Shown here: piece by piece, positions 47,296 to 57,047 of the stretch
Numbering within the stretch: position 1 is the stretch's first letter
Layout: each line of letters opens with the position of its first letter
Source of the DNA: Leptospira sp. GIMC2001
GTDB lineage: Bacteria > Spirochaetota > Leptospiria > Leptospirales > Leptospiraceae
DNA: 64,000 nt
Assembly: GCF_028462125.1 (NCBI RefSeq)
Contig: NZ_CP115468.1
Coordinates: 3,031,559 to 3,095,558, forward strand
Direction: 5' to 3'
Translations under genes and position numbers: made by a program
The notes under the pieces: model-generated
Told to the model about the DNA's origin: nothing
Database searches by the model: none
The model's input: only the letters and a program-made list of their open reading frames with translations

Positions 47296-49011
47296 TCAGA
47301 AGAAACGAAGTATATCATTGAAGGAAACAAAAATACCCAGACCAATCAAAAAGAAGAATCCAATTCTAAATATCGCTTCCATCACGCGCTTTGGCAATGG
47401 ACGTCCGACCACGGCTTCGTATGCATACATTACGATATGTCCACCATCGGCTATGGGTATAGGTAAAAGATTCATGATCATAAGAGCTATAGATATCTTA
47501 GCTACAAGGTCTAGATATGTTCTCCATCCATATTCCAAACTGAGTCCTGCAATATGAACAATCCCGATTGGTCCAGAAAGATTTTCTTTGGGTGATAGCA
47601 AGCCGCTAAACAACATGCCAATGCCTTTTAAGGTAGTCGAAACATTCTGATAGACTTTTATTCCCGCACTTGCAAATGCCTCACCCAGATTCTGATCTTT
47701 GATTCTTGTCTCTGCGACAAATTTCATGGATGGACGAAATCCAAGTAAACCGATCGGACGAATTGCAACATCCGCCAAATACTCTCTTCCAGAAAACGAA
47801 ACTTTCATTGAGTTTTCTTTTGCAGATTTTATATAAGATATTAGAGAATCAATATTCTCGAATATATTCCCATTGATTTGAATATTCTTAAGTTTATTTT
47901 CTATATCTGGATCATAGGATGCAATTGAGAGACCTTCTACGTTTAGCTCAGGATATTTCGCATGTTTTAGATTTTTTAATTCAATAACATCAGCACCTAA
48001 TACAGGTATCGTGACCGTCTCATCTTTTACAGCCCAAGGAGTGAGTAGGGGAAGAGTTTTTCTGATAAGTTTTAGATCAACTTGCTTTCCCCGATACTTA
48101 CCCAATTCAGTTTGTAAATCAGTGATAGTCTGAACATCAACTCCATTCACAGAAATCAAAACATCACCGTCATTTAGATATTTTACTGCTCTTGATTTCA
48201 ATTCCTTCTCACGATTCTGAGCTTCAATTTTATCGACTACTTCTTCGGGGATCTCTCCTTCACGAATTCTTTCTTGGATTTGCTCTTTATAGAATTGATC
48301 AGTTTCGCCAGAATCATTCAACTTTTGATTTAACCATTCGGTTATCTGTTCTGAGTAAGTAAATGTCGCAACTACGCGTCTCTCTCCAGCCGGTTCTATA
48401 CCGATAGAAGGACGTCCTCCCGAAGAAGCCATATTCGGGATAACAGTCGTTACAGCTTCCTTGCCGTTACGATTGTACTGAATCTCAATCGGATCACCTT
48501 TGCTTAGTGCTATATTTGTAAATATATCTTCAAAATTTGCAGTTGGTTCACCGTTAATCGCTGTAATTATATCTCCTGATTTCAAACCAGATTTGTATGC
48601 TTGAGAGATGGATTCGATAGATGGATCGATAAATATTTTATTTCCAGGTGCGTTGTCACCGGTCATCTCTAATAAAAACAGCAACAAAAATCCAAGAACC
48701 AGATTGGCAAAAGGGCCACCTAAAACAGGAATCATTCGCTTGAGTGGAGGAGTTGACAATAACTCACCAGGTTCACCTTTTAATTTTCTGCCGTATTCGT
48801 CTCCCTTAAACATCACATAGCCACCTAACGGAATGGCTGTTATCTGATAAGTTGTCTCACCAATTTTTTTCTTCCAAATTCCTCTTCCATATCCCATAGA
48901 AAAAATCCGGGCTTTCACGCCGACAAGCATCCCACAAAGTAAATGCCCTAACTCATGGATAAAAATAGAAACCGCAAGCATCATCACTGCGCCAAGAATT
49001 AATATTAGCAA
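47296..49011 (-). CDS. rseP: Site-2 intramembrane metalloprotease (RseP family), enlarged
   Basis: Membrane zinc protease that cleaves transmembrane substrates, usually anti-sigma factors or signal-peptide remnants. HELGH (residues about 20-24) and NLLPIPIADGGH near the C-terminus provide the metal ligands. PDZ domains lie at about 120-190 and 280-350 (SGDIITAINGEP, DGDVLISVNG). At 571 residues it is about 120 longer than E. coli RseP, mainly through a charged Glu/Lys/Gln-rich helical insert between or within the PDZ part (about 215-275) and added residues near 350-400. It overlaps dxr by 7 bases. Confidence 0.92.
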   Translation of the reverse strand: MLILILGAVMMLAVSIFIHELGHLLCGMLVGVKARIFSMGYGRGIWKKKIGETTYQITAIPLGGYVMFKGDEYGRKLKGEPGELLSTPPLKRMIPVLGGPFANLVLGFLLLFLLEMTGDNAPGNKIFIDPSIESISQAYKSGLKSGDIITAINGEPTANFEDIFTNIALSKGDPIEIQYNRNGKEAVTTVIPNMASSGGRPSIGIEPAGERRVVATFTYSEQITEWLNQKLNDSGETDQFYKEQIQERIREGEIPEEVVDKIEAQNREKELKSRAVKYLNDGDVLISVNGVDVQTITDLQTELGKYRGKQVDLKLIRKTLPLLTPWAVKDETVTIPVLGADVIELKNLKHAKYPELNVEGLSIASYDPDIENKLKNIQINGNIFENIDSLISYIKSAKENSMKVSFSGREYLADVAIRPIGLLGFRPSMKFVAETRIKDQNLGEAFASAGIKVYQNVSTTLKGIGMLFSGLLSPKENLSGPIGIVHIAGLSLEYGWRTYLDLVAKISIALMIMNLLPIPIADGGHIVMYAYEAVVGRPLPKRVMEAIFRIGFFFLIGLGIFVSFNDILRFF

Positions 49012-50168
49012 GGTAAGACTCCTTCAATCATATGATTACGTACAAAATTTCGTGCACTTAGATCTGCATCCAGATAACCATCAAGATCTTTCGGATGTTC
49101 GATAGGAATAGAATCTAATGCGTTTTGAATAATAGTTGGAATTGCAATAAATGGAATTTTCTCCTGCAAAAAAAGTTCGCAAGCTACTTCATTGGAAGCA
49201 TTAAAAATTGCTGGAGCAGTTCCACCGAGTCTACCGGCTTTGTAAGCGATTGCTAAACCTGGATAACGATCAGGATCAGGATTTCGAAAATTCAATGATT
49301 TCCATGAATATGGTTTTCTCTCAATTAAAAGATCAGGAACGGGATTCGGATAGAATAGCGAATGAGCAATCGGAAAAATCATATCAGGTTGAGATGCATA
49401 AGCAATGACTGCTCCATCGATATTTTCCACCAAACCGTGAATAATGGATTCTGGATGGATAACAACCTCGATATTATCATACGAGAATCCAAATAAAAAA
49501 TGCGCTTCTATGACTTCCAATCCTTTGTTGATGAGTCCTGCAGAATCAACAGTGATTTTTGGTCCCATCGACCAAGTTGGATGGTTGAGTGCTTCCTTAA
49601 CTGATACATAAGGAAGTTTTTCTATCGGAAGATCCCGAAACGAACCGCCGGATGCAGTTAAAATTAGGGATCTAATATTTTCTTTTGGAGTCCGATCAAT
49701 CAACTGGAAGAGTGCATTGTGTTCGGAATCAACCGGCACCATTCGAGATTTAGATTTACTTAGTAAATCATTTATCAAGGGGCCAAATGTTACTAGTGTT
49801 TCTTTGTTCGCGATTGCAATGTCTTTGCCCGCACGAATTGCAGCAATAGTCGGTGCGACTCCTATGGCTCCAACGATTGCAGTAACAACGATGTCAACTT
49901 CTGGAAGTGATGAAATCTCATCCAATCCTTCACTTCCATATAAAATTTTGGTATGTCCTATTGTTGCTCCAAAGGCACGAATCTCAGGCGTTGGATTACT
50001 AAAGCAAACAAAACTAGGTTGGAACTCTTGAATAATCTCTTCGGCTTTCTTCCAATTGTTATGGACACTAATCGCTGTAAGACGGAAGTGATTTGGAAAT
50101 TGCCGAAGAACTTTAAGAGTAGATTCCCCCACGGATCCTGAGACACCGAGTATAGTTAAGTTTTTCAT
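49005..50168 (-). CDS. dxr: 1-deoxy-D-xylulose-5-phosphate reductoisomerase
   Basis: NADPH-dependent second step of the MEP pathway, the target of fosmidomycin. The 387 residues open with LGVSGSVGESTLKVL (cofactor loop) and include ANKETLVTFG, PVDSEHNALFQ with the metal-binding Asp and Glu, and the flexible-loop region NHPTWSMGPKITVDSA. The usual GSTGSIG appears as GVSGSVG. It lies between cdsA and rseP, with a seven-base overlap with the latter. Confidence 0.96.
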   Translation of the reverse strand: MKNLTILGVSGSVGESTLKVLRQFPNHFRLTAISVHNNWKKAEEIIQEFQPSFVCFSNPTPEIRAFGATIGHTKILYGSEGLDEISSLPEVDIVVTAIVGAIGVAPTIAAIRAGKDIAIANKETLVTFGPLINDLLSKSKSRMVPVDSEHNALFQLIDRTPKENIRSLILTASGGSFRDLPIEKLPYVSVKEALNHPTWSMGPKITVDSAGLINKGLEVIEAHFLFGFSYDNIEVVIHPESIIHGLVENIDGAVIAYASQPDMIFPIAHSLFYPNPVPDLLIERKPYSWKSLNFRNPDPDRYPGLAIAYKAGRLGGTAPAIFNASNEVACELFLQEKIPFIAIPTIIQNALDSIPIEHPKDLDGYLDADLSARNFVRNHMIEGVLPC

Positions 50169-50180
50169 CTATTCTCTTAA

Positions 50181-51095
50181 TTAGACGGTGTAACCAAGAA
50201 TCCCCTTAATTTTAAAATAGAAATAAATTGTTGGTATAGTAAATAATAAAGCATCAGCTAAATCCAGTACGCCACCATGACCTGGTATAATTGAAGCTGA
50301 ATCTTTGATTTTGGCATCACGTTTGAGTGCTGACTCTGCAAGATCACCGAGTACAGATACAAGTGACAACACAACACTCAGTGCAATGGATTCTATGAGA
50401 CCAACAGGGATTTCACCACCAACAAAATATACCCAGAGATAATTGAGAATTTGAACACAGATCACAGCAGAGATATTTCCTGTGATATAACCTTCCCAAG
50501 TTTTCTTAGGGGAAATTTTGAGACCTGCAGGATTGCGTCCAAACCACCGACCTCCAAAATAAGCACCCGCATCACTGATAAATGTGATTGTACAAACTAA
50601 GAAAATATAGTATTCACCGTAAGGAAAACTGAGAAGTAAAAGGAAATGTCCTATTGGAACCGCAACATATAAAACTCCAAAAACCGTTGTCATAACGGAC
50701 ATCATAGCACCATCTAACGGTCGCTTAATGATCTGGAGAGTGAATGAGAGAATAGTAAGAACAATCACCAATGCCATTACGGGCGAGAATGATTGCGAAT
50801 TCAATTGATTGGATATTTCAAGAACCCAAGAAGGCGGCGCAATATTTTTCTGTATTCCAATGAATTGGAGATAGTATACAAGAAAGATAACAAAACCGAA
50901 AACGTAACCCGATCCTCGGAAAGCTTGGGACTCTTCCCTATGACCGAAATCGTAAAATTCTCTCTGTCCTAAATAAATGATCAAGGCACCGAAAAAAAAC
51001 AAATCGAGATAGTAAACGCCCGAATATAGAAAGGCTACCAAAAAAAGTGCAACTAAAACTATTGCAGATAAAATTCGTTTCGCTGTTTCGCCCAT
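50181..51095 (-). CDS. cdsA: Phosphatidate cytidylyltransferase
   Basis: Makes CDP-diacylglycerol from phosphatidate and CTP in the inner membrane. The 304 residues have about eight helices and the C-terminal CdsA signature running from SALKRDAKIKDSASIIPGHGG into LDLADALLF. SDAGAYFGGRWFGRNPAGLKISPKKTWEG is also typical when read in pieces. The ATG shares one base with the uppS stop. It supplies phospholipid synthesis after PlsX. Confidence 0.95.
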   Translation of the reverse strand: MGETAKRILSAIVLVALFLVAFLYSGVYYLDLFFFGALIIYLGQREFYDFGHREESQAFRGSGYVFGFVIFLVYYLQFIGIQKNIAPPSWVLEISNQLNSQSFSPVMALVIVLTILSFTLQIIKRPLDGAMMSVMTTVFGVLYVAVPIGHFLLLLSFPYGEYYIFLVCTITFISDAGAYFGGRWFGRNPAGLKISPKKTWEGYITGNISAVICVQILNYLWVYFVGGEIPVGLIESIALSVVLSLVSVLGDLAESALKRDAKIKDSASIIPGHGGVLDLADALLFTIPTIYFYFKIKGILGYTV

Positions 51096-51817
51096 TATAA
51101 CCCACCAAATTTTCTTATTCTTTTATCGTAGTCCTGCAAAGCATCAACCAACGCGCTTCGATCAAAATCAGGCCATAACGTTTTTGTAAAATATACTTCA
51201 GCATAGGCAATCTGCCAGAGTAGAAAATTTGATATTCTCTGCTCTCCTGCTGTCCTGATGAGTAAATCTACTGGAGGGAGAGGATATGTATATAAATATT
51301 TTTCAAATTCCTTCTCAGTCACTTTTCCAAGTAAATCTTTTTTGGCAGATTTTCTGGATTGGATAAGTCCATTCATCGCGTGAATGATCTCGTCTTTTGC
51401 TCCATAGTTCAGACAAAAGTTCACGGTTAGAGTCTTGTTCTTAGATGTTCTTTCTACTGCTCGATCGATAGAGCTCAAGGCAGATTTGGGAATTCGATTT
51501 CTGGAACCAGAATGTTTGATGCGAATTCCTTTCGAATGGATATCATCCAAACGATCTGTGATGAACTCAATTAGTAATTCGAATATAGATTTTACTTCGA
51601 GGATGGGTCGCTTCCAATTCTCTGTGGAAAATGCGTACAAAGATACATTTTGTAACCCAAATTCTAAACTGGAAGTGAGAAGAGAATCAATTGCTTTTGC
51701 ACCAGCTCTATGGCCCTCGGTGCGATTTAACCCTTGTTTGGTTGCCCATCTCCCGTTTCCATCCATGATTACCGCTATATGCTTAGGAATCGATTTAATC
51801 TTGGCTGGATCGGACAA
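51095..51817 (-). CDS. uppS: Undecaprenyl diphosphate synthase
   Basis: Cis-prenyltransferase making the C55 lipid carrier for cell wall synthesis. The 240 residues show HIAVIMDGNGRWATKQG (catalytic Asp), GHRAGAKAID, LYAFSTENWKRP, and the late RTAGEQRISNFLLWQIAYAE. It lies 10 bases after frr and is followed by cdsA. Its substrate comes from the MEP enzymes encoded nearby. Confidence 0.96.
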   Translation of the reverse strand: MSDPAKIKSIPKHIAVIMDGNGRWATKQGLNRTEGHRAGAKAIDSLLTSSLEFGLQNVSLYAFSTENWKRPILEVKSIFELLIEFITDRLDDIHSKGIRIKHSGSRNRIPKSALSSIDRAVERTSKNKTLTVNFCLNYGAKDEIIHAMNGLIQSRKSAKKDLLGKVTEKEFEKYLYTYPLPPVDLLIRTAGEQRISNFLLWQIAYAEVYFTKTLWPDFDRSALVDALQDYDKRIRKFGGL

Positions 51818-51827
51818 GGGATTCTAA

Positions 51828-52376
51828 TTAAACGGTTAGAATTTCTTTTTCCTTCTCCTTCGCTAATTCATCAATCTTTGCGATATAGGAGTCGGTGGTT
51901 TTCTGAACTTTATCCTGAAGAACTTTCATCTCATCTTGAGATATGCCATCTTCCTTCTTGAGATCATCGTTGGAATCTCTTCGAATATTACGAATAGCAA
52001 CTTTCTTCTCTTCGGATTTAGTTTTTACGATTTTTGCAAGTTCTTTACGTCTATCGCCCGTTAGCTCAGGGAGGATAATTCTAATTACGACGCCGTCATT
52101 GCTTGGCGTCAAACCAAGTCCTGAACTAAGAATCGCACGCTCGACTTCTTTGAACGCAGATTTATCATAAGGAGTAAAAACTATCATCCTAGGTTCAGGA
52201 GTTGTAATATTTCCCAATTGAGTGAGTGGTGTTGGAGCACCATAGTATTCCGCTTTGATATCTTCGATCATTGCAGGGTTCGCCTTGCCGGATCGGATTT
52301 GTACAAAATCTTTTTTTAAAGCATCAATGGTTTTATCCATTTTTGTTTTCATTTGATTGAGAATTTCTTCAGACAT
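51828..52376 (-). CDS. frr: Ribosome recycling factor
   Basis: Splits post-termination ribosomes together with EF-G. The 182 residues match [46 protein letters not shown] and the final helix with Lys/Glu repeats. One short difference is [20 protein letters not shown], the usual sequence. It overlaps pyrH by 8 bases. Confidence 0.96.
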   Translation of the reverse strand: MSEEILNQMKTKMDKTIDALKKDFVQIRSGKANPAMIEDIKAEYYGAPTPLTQLGNITTPEPRMIVFTPYDKSAFKEVERAILSSGLGLTPSNDGVVIRIILPELTGDRRKELAKIVKTKSEEKKVAIRNIRRDSNDDLKKEDGISQDEMKVLQDKVQKTTDSYIAKIDELAKEKEKEILTV

Positions 52377-53124
52377 CTTTTACTAACTCCTCTGAGTTGG
52401 AAATAAGAGTTCCAATATCTGCACCACAGACAAGATCTCTAAGATTTCCTTTATTAAAAATATCGAATACAATGATTGGCATATTATTGTCCATGCATAG
52501 ACTCAAGGCAGTTGAATCCATAACCTTAAGACGTTCTTTTATAGATTCCATAAATGAGATTTTCTTATAACGAATTGCTGCTGGATCCTTTTTTGGATCT
52601 GCCGTATAGACACCATTCACTTTTGTAGCTTTTAGAATTACTTCACAGCCAACTTCCACAGCTCTAAGTGAAGCAGTTGTGTCTGTAGTAAAGTATGGAT
52701 TACCAGTTCCACCAGCAAATATGATAACTCTTTCTTTTTCCAAATGGCGAACTGCACGTCTGCGGATATATGGTTCAGCAACTGATTTCATTTCGATAGC
52801 AGACAATACTCTTGTAAACAATCCTTGTTTCTCGCAAGCGTCTTGTAAGGCGAGAGCGTTCATGATTGTGCCTAGCATTCCCATATAGTCAGCTGTCGCA
52901 CGATCCATTCCCGATTTAGCTAAAGTATTGCCTCGAACAATGTTGCCTCCACCGACAACCAATGCCACCTGGATTCCTAATGCATGTATTTCTTTGATTT
53001 CTCCCGCAAGGGAAAAGGTTTTGTTGGTATCAATACCAAGCTCTCCCTCTCCGGCAAGTGCCTCGCCGGAAAGTTTGATCATAATCCTTTTGTAAGGATA
53101 GTTTGTTTTGGCGGAATTATCCAA
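52369..53124 (-). CDS. pyrH: Uridylate kinase
   Basis: Converts UMP to UDP, allosterically controlled. The [20 protein letters not shown] start, [30 protein letters not shown] and the TADPKKDP segment identify it. The frame is open to 53166, but that would overlap tsf by 50 bases. A TTG at 53124 leaves an 8-base overlap and the expected short lead before YKRI; an ATG at 53082 (AAAGGATT before it) would cut the first strand. The exact start is unsettled. Confidence 0.95.
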   Translation of the reverse strand: MDNSAKTNYPYKRIMIKLSGEALAGEGELGIDTNKTFSLAGEIKEIHALGIQVALVVGGGNIVRGNTLAKSGMDRATADYMGMLGTIMNALALQDACEKQGLFTRVLSAIEMKSVAEPYIRRRAVRHLEKERVIIFAGGTGNPYFTTDTTASLRAVEVGCEVILKATKVNGVYTADPKKDPAAIRYKKISFMESIKERLKVMDSTALSLCMDNNMPIIVFDIFNKGNLRDLVCGADIGTLISNSEELVKDV

Positions 53125-53704
53125 CCTGGAACCGAGAAAATTTAGCGACTGTAATGTTCTCGCCAAATTTTGCTATGGATTCTTGGATTATATCATTGAT
53201 AGTTTTGGTGTTATCTTTGATATAAGCTTGGTTCAAAAGGCAGACTTCCGAGTAGTATTTCTTCAATTTGCCAGGAAGAATCTTTTCGATTTGTTCTGCT
53301 TTCTTACCCTCTTGTTCAAGTTGTGCTTTGATAACTCTAGATTCAGCTTCCATATCATCTTTGTTGACTTGGTCTTCACTGATAAAGAGAGGAGCCATTG
53401 CAGCGATTTGCATGCAGATATCTCTTCCCAATCCTTCGAAGTCTTCGTTGTTTGCAACGAAGTCTGTCTCACAGCTCAACTGCACAAGAACACCAACTTT
53501 TCCAGCACCATGAATATAAGAGATCACTCTTCCTTGAGAAGTTTCTCTTCCTACTCGTTTAGCTGCTTTCGCCATACCTTTCTCGCGAAGATATTCAGCC
53601 GCTTTATCGATATCGTTGTTGTTTTCCGTAAGTGCTTTCTTGCAATCAAGCATTCCAGCACCCGTTCTTTCTCTTAATTCTTTTATTAAATCAGTACTTG
53701 ACAA
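53117..53704 (-). CDS. tsf: Elongation factor Ts, short form
   Basis: Guanine nucleotide exchange factor for EF-Tu. At 195 residues it is the short form found in several phyla, with the N-terminal UBA-like domain [20 protein letters not shown], the core contact region [11 protein letters not shown] and one core subdomain. The TTG start at 53704 is supported by AAAGGAT seven bases upstream. It lies 15 bases after rpsB. Confidence 0.95.
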   Translation of the reverse strand: MSSTDLIKELRERTGAGMLDCKKALTENNNDIDKAAEYLREKGMAKAAKRVGRETSQGRVISYIHGAGKVGVLVQLSCETDFVANNEDFEGLGRDICMQIAAMAPLFISEDQVNKDDMEAESRVIKAQLEQEGKKAEQIEKILPGKLKKYYSEVCLLNQAYIKDNTKTINDIIQESIAKFGENITVAKFSRFQVG

Positions 53705-53719
53705 AGTTCTATCCTTTCT

Positions 53720-54676
53720 TTATTGATTGTCGACTTCGACAATTCCTTGGCCTTCTTTGATCTCTTCTGGTTTATCAGTTGTTTCAGTTTTAGCAGAAGC
53801 TAATGTAACTGTTTCGTCTGAACCAGGAATCACTTCGATAGTTGCAACAGTCTCTTCACCCGCAGCTGCTGCTTTGTTTTCCAGAGATGTCTCATCACGA
53901 ATGAATTTACCGCTTTCGTCATACTCACCGCTGTATAGTTGAGATGGATCGATATCTTCGTCTTCAGTGAAGTTAGGTTGAACAACTTCTCCACCGGTTC
54001 CTTCTTTTACTGCATTAGCCATTGTATCAAGGAAAAGAGTGATAGCACGAATTGCATCATCATTGCCCGGAATTGGATAATCAATGAGTTCTGGGTTACA
54101 GTTTGTATCAACAACTGCAAAAACAGTAAGCCCTAGTTTTTTGGCTTCCATAACTGCGATTTCTTCTTTCTTAGGATCGATAACAAATAAGATCTCAGGA
54201 ATAGTTGCCATATCCTTAATTCCACCAAGAGTTGCTTTTAGTTTTTCTAGCTCTCTTTTAAGGGAAAGTGCTTCTTTCTTAGTTCTTGCTTCTTGTTCGA
54301 AAGAATTCTCTTCTTCCATTGTTTCCAATCTCTTAAGACGAGCGATGGATTTCTTAACTGTATTCCAGTTAGTCAGAAGTCCGCCTAACCATCTGTTAGA
54401 CACATAATACATATTACAGTCTTGTGCTGCTCTTTCGATTGCACCACGAGCTTGTTTCTTTGTTCCAACGAATAAAACTTTTTTGCCTTGGGCAGTAAGT
54501 CTTCGCAGAGCATCATAAGCTTCTTTGGTTTTTTGGACGGTTTTTTGGAGATCGATTATATGGATCCCGTTTCTAGCTGTGAATACGTAGGGAGCCATTT
54601 TAGGATTCCATCTACGAGTTTGGTGACCGAAATGCACTCCGGATTCGAGGAGGCTTTTCATTGAAATTACGGACAT
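53720..54676 (-). CDS. rpsB: 30S ribosomal protein S2 with long acidic tail
   Basis: Small-subunit protein. Residues 1-225 are a normal S2 ([45 protein letters not shown]). The last 85-90 residues form an extra tail rich in Glu, Asp, Thr, Ala and Ser, with no predicted fold, after [17 protein letters not shown]. Total length 318 compares with about 230-260 in most bacteria. It overlaps the small membrane gene by one base and starts the conserved tsf-pyrH-frr run. Confidence 0.95.
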   Translation of the reverse strand: MSVISMKSLLESGVHFGHQTRRWNPKMAPYVFTARNGIHIIDLQKTVQKTKEAYDALRRLTAQGKKVLFVGTKKQARGAIERAAQDCNMYYVSNRWLGGLLTNWNTVKKSIARLKRLETMEEENSFEQEARTKKEALSLKRELEKLKATLGGIKDMATIPEILFVIDPKKEEIAVMEAKKLGLTVFAVVDTNCNPELIDYPIPGNDDAIRAITLFLDTMANAVKEGTGGEVVQPNFTEDEDIDPSQLYSGEYDESGKFIRDETSLENKAAAAGEETVATIEVIPGSDETVTLASAKTETTDKPEEIKEGQGIVEVDNQ

Positions 54677-54912
54677 TATGTACCCCTTTTTAGTACGAGA
54701 TATCCAGATACTACAAGACCAATGATACTTGCAGGGGTTAGCTGGATCCCGACCTTAATTATATAAAGCTCCAGCACGAATGGTTCAGCAAATAAGAAAA
54801 CCGAGAAAAATTGAATCCCGAAGATTCTATCCAACAGTATCCCAGAAATTGCTCCGACGAAAAGTCCGAGAATTAGGACTAGGAAGATATTTCCTATCTG
54901 CCCCTTATTCAT
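54676..54912 (-). CDS. Small membrane protein, DUF4321-like
   Basis: Function unknown. The 78 residues have a first helix (about 8-30), a hydrophobic middle [24 protein letters not shown], and a last helix [14 protein letters not shown]. This pattern ([10 protein letters not shown]..., F.L.L...... G..L.....SIIGL..) fits DUF4321, small membrane proteins also found in Firmicutes. Its stop shares a base with the rpsB start, so it may be translated with rpsB. The match is by eye. Confidence 0.65.
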   Translation of the reverse strand: MNKGQIGNIFLVLILGLFVGAISGILLDRIFGIQFFSVFLFAEPFVLELYIIKVGIQLTPASIIGLVVSGYLVLKRGT

Positions 54913-54956
54913 TGCAATGAGCTTAGATTACCATATTCCAGGAAAAAGGCTACTGG

Positions 54957-55334
54957 TCAAGAGGATTTGCCATCTTCTGGTTGGATCATCTCACAATTCC
55001 CATCAAAAATCACGCCATCGGCAATTTGCAATTTCGCAGTTTTTATATTTCCTTGAACTTTGCCTGTTGTTAGCATTTCCAAGCGATTGGTTGCTGTAAC
55101 ATTTCCGATTACCATGCCACCAACGATGACAGTATGCGCTTTGATATTGGCTTGGACTTTTGCCCCTTCGCTAATTACCAAATATCCTTCTGATAGGATT
55201 TCTCCTTTGAATTCGCCAGAGATTTGCAAAGGTTTTTTGAAGTTTAAAGTTCCGTTGAAGGCAGTTTCGCGGCCTAAAACCGTGGAGATAACTCCATGTT
55301 CTGTTACGATAGGTTGATTGTTCTTCTTACTCAT
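54957..55334 (-). CDS. Bactofilin
   Basis: Polymer-forming cytoskeletal protein that shapes cells or positions wall enzymes. From ATG 55334 it has 125 residues. A short N-tail (MSKKNNQPIVTEHGV) with TVLGRETAFNGTLNF is followed by a beta-helix of hydrophobic/Gly rungs (LQISGEFKGEILSEGYLVI, VQANIKAHTVIVGGMVIGNV, LEMLTTGKVQGNIKT). The longer frame to 55406 would run back into the preceding gene and is rejected. It follows the short TPR gene by 2 bases. In Leptospira bactofilins have been linked to helical cell shape. Confidence 0.9.
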   Translation of the reverse strand: MSKKNNQPIVTEHGVISTVLGRETAFNGTLNFKKPLQISGEFKGEILSEGYLVISEGAKVQANIKAHTVIVGGMVIGNVTATNRLEMLTTGKVQGNIKTAKLQIADGVIFDGNCEMIQPEDGKSS

Positions 55335-55336
55335 AT

Positions 55337-55561
55337 TTACTTGGTTGTCATCACATATACCCCGTCCCAATCTTCTGGGGGAGGCGATTGGATGAAGGTG
55401 TCGCATCGTTCTACATAGAGTTGCGATGGACCATCATCTGGTTTAATCTGCAGTGCTTCTTGGAATTTTCTTTTCGCATCTGGAAATTTTCGAGTCTTGT
55501 ATAGATGCAATCCCTCGTTGTATAAATCGAAAACTTGTTTCATTTCTGCGCTTAGATTCAT
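55337..55561 (-). CDS. Stand-alone TPR peptide of the type found at adenylate cyclase C-termini
   Basis: A 74-residue peptide with two TPR helices pairs: YNEGLHLYKTRKFPDAKRKFQEAL and a following segment LYVERCDTFIQSPPPEDWDGV. The pattern Y-x-x-G-L-x-L-Y then L-x-x-R-C-x-x-[FY] and finally PPP-x-x-WDGV is well known to me as the tail of many class III cyclases, after the catalytic domain. Here it stands alone with its own ATG and stop, between acpS and the bactofilin. None of the three cyclases in this window visibly carries this tail (one is cut by the edge). It may be a trans-acting partner for a cyclase or an independent scaffold. Confidence 0.75.
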   Translation of the reverse strand: MNLSAEMKQVFDLYNEGLHLYKTRKFPDAKRKFQEALQIKPDDGPSQLYVERCDTFIQSPPPEDWDGVYVMTTK

Positions 55562-55569
55562 GATAACTC

Positions 55570-55938
55570 CTAATACAATAATACAACTGCCGTTGAATAT
55601 TCATCACAATGGCTAATGGATGCCTCTGATACAGAGAATCCCTTAGAAGAAAACAATTCCATAGATTTACCGTTTATGCAAAGTCTTTTTTTGCCGAACT
55701 CGGAGCCGACAAGCTCAATCTCTCTCATATCGAATCGAAAATCGCTACCACAATCTAATGCTTTGATAAAGGCTTCTTTGCAAGCAAATCTTGCTGCTAA
55801 ATGAGGAACGGGATCTTTCTTCTTAAGACAATATTCCTTTTCTTGATCTGTAAAAACACGGTTCAGGAAACGATCTCCAAATTCATCCCATGCTGCTTTG
55901 ATCCTATGATTCGCAATGATATCATTGCCAATTGTCAT
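55570..55938 (-). CDS. acpS: Holo-acyl-carrier-protein synthase
   Basis: Transfers the phosphopantetheine arm from CoA to acyl carrier protein. The 122 residues have GNDIIANHRI (metal-binding Asp), RFACKEAFIKAL (second ligand Glu) and a final SISHCDEYSTAVV. I start it at ATG 55938; a TTG at 55944 overlaps the YbbR gene stop. Its substrate gene acpP is 29 kb away in this window. Confidence 0.92.
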   Translation of the reverse strand: MTIGNDIIANHRIKAAWDEFGDRFLNRVFTDQEKEYCLKKKDPVPHLAARFACKEAFIKALDCGSDFRFDMREIELVGSEFGKKRLCINGKSMELFSSKGFSVSEASISHCDEYSTAVVLLY

Positions 55939-55940
55939 TT

Positions 55941-57047
55941 TCAATTGGGCTTTCCTTCTTCTTTATAACCTTCTGGAGGAGGTGGTGGCGTATCATTTGG
56001 GTCTACCTCATCCGAATTGGAATTGTCTTCTTCATCATCGCTAGGTTGAATCGATGAATTTTTTACTTTATAAGTAACAGTCACCTTATCTGGAATCACT
56101 TGAAGTATTTCTATATTTTTAAGATCTCTAGATCTTGAAACCCTTATCTTTGTCACAACGGGTTGATCACTCGGAATGATTTTCTTGCGAAGAAGATCGT
56201 ACGAATTGTTACAAGGAACAGTTGCCTGAATTCCATTGATAATTGCGCTGCTCTTGATTGGAGTTCTTGTGAAAATTTTGACTGAGACCTGTTCTTCTGA
56301 TAGTTCCGGTTCGAGATATTGATTGGTATCAATACATACAACAGGAATTCCAGTGATAGTCTGCTCACCTGTCTTAGAAGCGAGAGATGTAATTGTAACA
56401 CTGACGGTCGCTTCTTTAACACCACCAACGATAAAGGTTCCTTTAGGCAAATCCGGTAGGCGAATTTTTCGCACAAAGGATTCATTTTGATCTTGGAGTG
56501 AGATTGGTGGTAAAACTATTTTATTGAGTTTCTCAACATCTGATTGACGTCCAGAAATATTGACACGGTTCGGCCTTACAAGAAAAGAGACCTTTTCAAA
56601 GTTAGATGGAAGATCCCCTTCAAAAGTAGCCTCTAAAATCACTTGCTTGGTCGCCGTTCCCTCAATTTCGATAGGTATGGAAGATTTTAGTTTGGTAACC
56701 TTGATCCCGTTGGGAACTCCAGTAATTCTCTTGATGGCGACATCATTGGAACCTGGTTTTAAATCTAGCGGATCTACTACAGCCTTCATAAATTGAGAAT
56801 AGTAATTTACAACTTCTCGTAAACCCTCTACTCTAACTGGATAAGACTTTTCAGGATTCTTGGAATAGTACATTCCGTTCTCTAATTTTGGGTATTCGAT
56901 AGGAATATTTACAGTTTTTATTAGGATTTTAGAATTTTGTAAATTAACATAGAAAATCGAAGCGATCAGAAGAGATCCTAATTTGACTTTCCAGTTTTTC
57001 GTGAAGACTTCTATTAGCTTGGGAAGAAGGTTTCTCACTTGGATCAT
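55941..57047 (-). CDS. cdaR: YbbR-domain regulator of diadenylate cyclase
   Basis: Membrane-anchored, mostly extracytoplasmic protein known to interact with CdaA. The 368 residues have one N-terminal helix (about 20-40) and then three to four YbbR beta domains (segments such as [30 protein letters not shown] and [15 protein letters not shown]). The C-terminal 40 residues are disordered and rich in Asp/Ser/Pro/Gly. The ATG overlaps the cdaA stop by 4 bases, the usual coupling. Unlike in Firmicutes, no glmM follows. Confidence 0.88.
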   Translation of the reverse strand: MIQVRNLLPKLIEVFTKNWKVKLGSLLIASIFYVNLQNSKILIKTVNIPIEYPKLENGMYYSKNPEKSYPVRVEGLREVVNYYSQFMKAVVDPLDLKPGSNDVAIKRITGVPNGIKVTKLKSSIPIEIEGTATKQVILEATFEGDLPSNFEKVSFLVRPNRVNISGRQSDVEKLNKIVLPPISLQDQNESFVRKIRLPDLPKGTFIVGGVKEATVSVTITSLASKTGEQTITGIPVVCIDTNQYLEPELSEEQVSVKIFTRTPIKSSAIINGIQATVPCNNSYDLLRKKIIPSDQPVVTKIRVSRSRDLKNIEILQVIPDKVTVTYKVKNSSIQPSDDEEDNSNSDEVDPNDTPPPPPEGYKEEGKPN

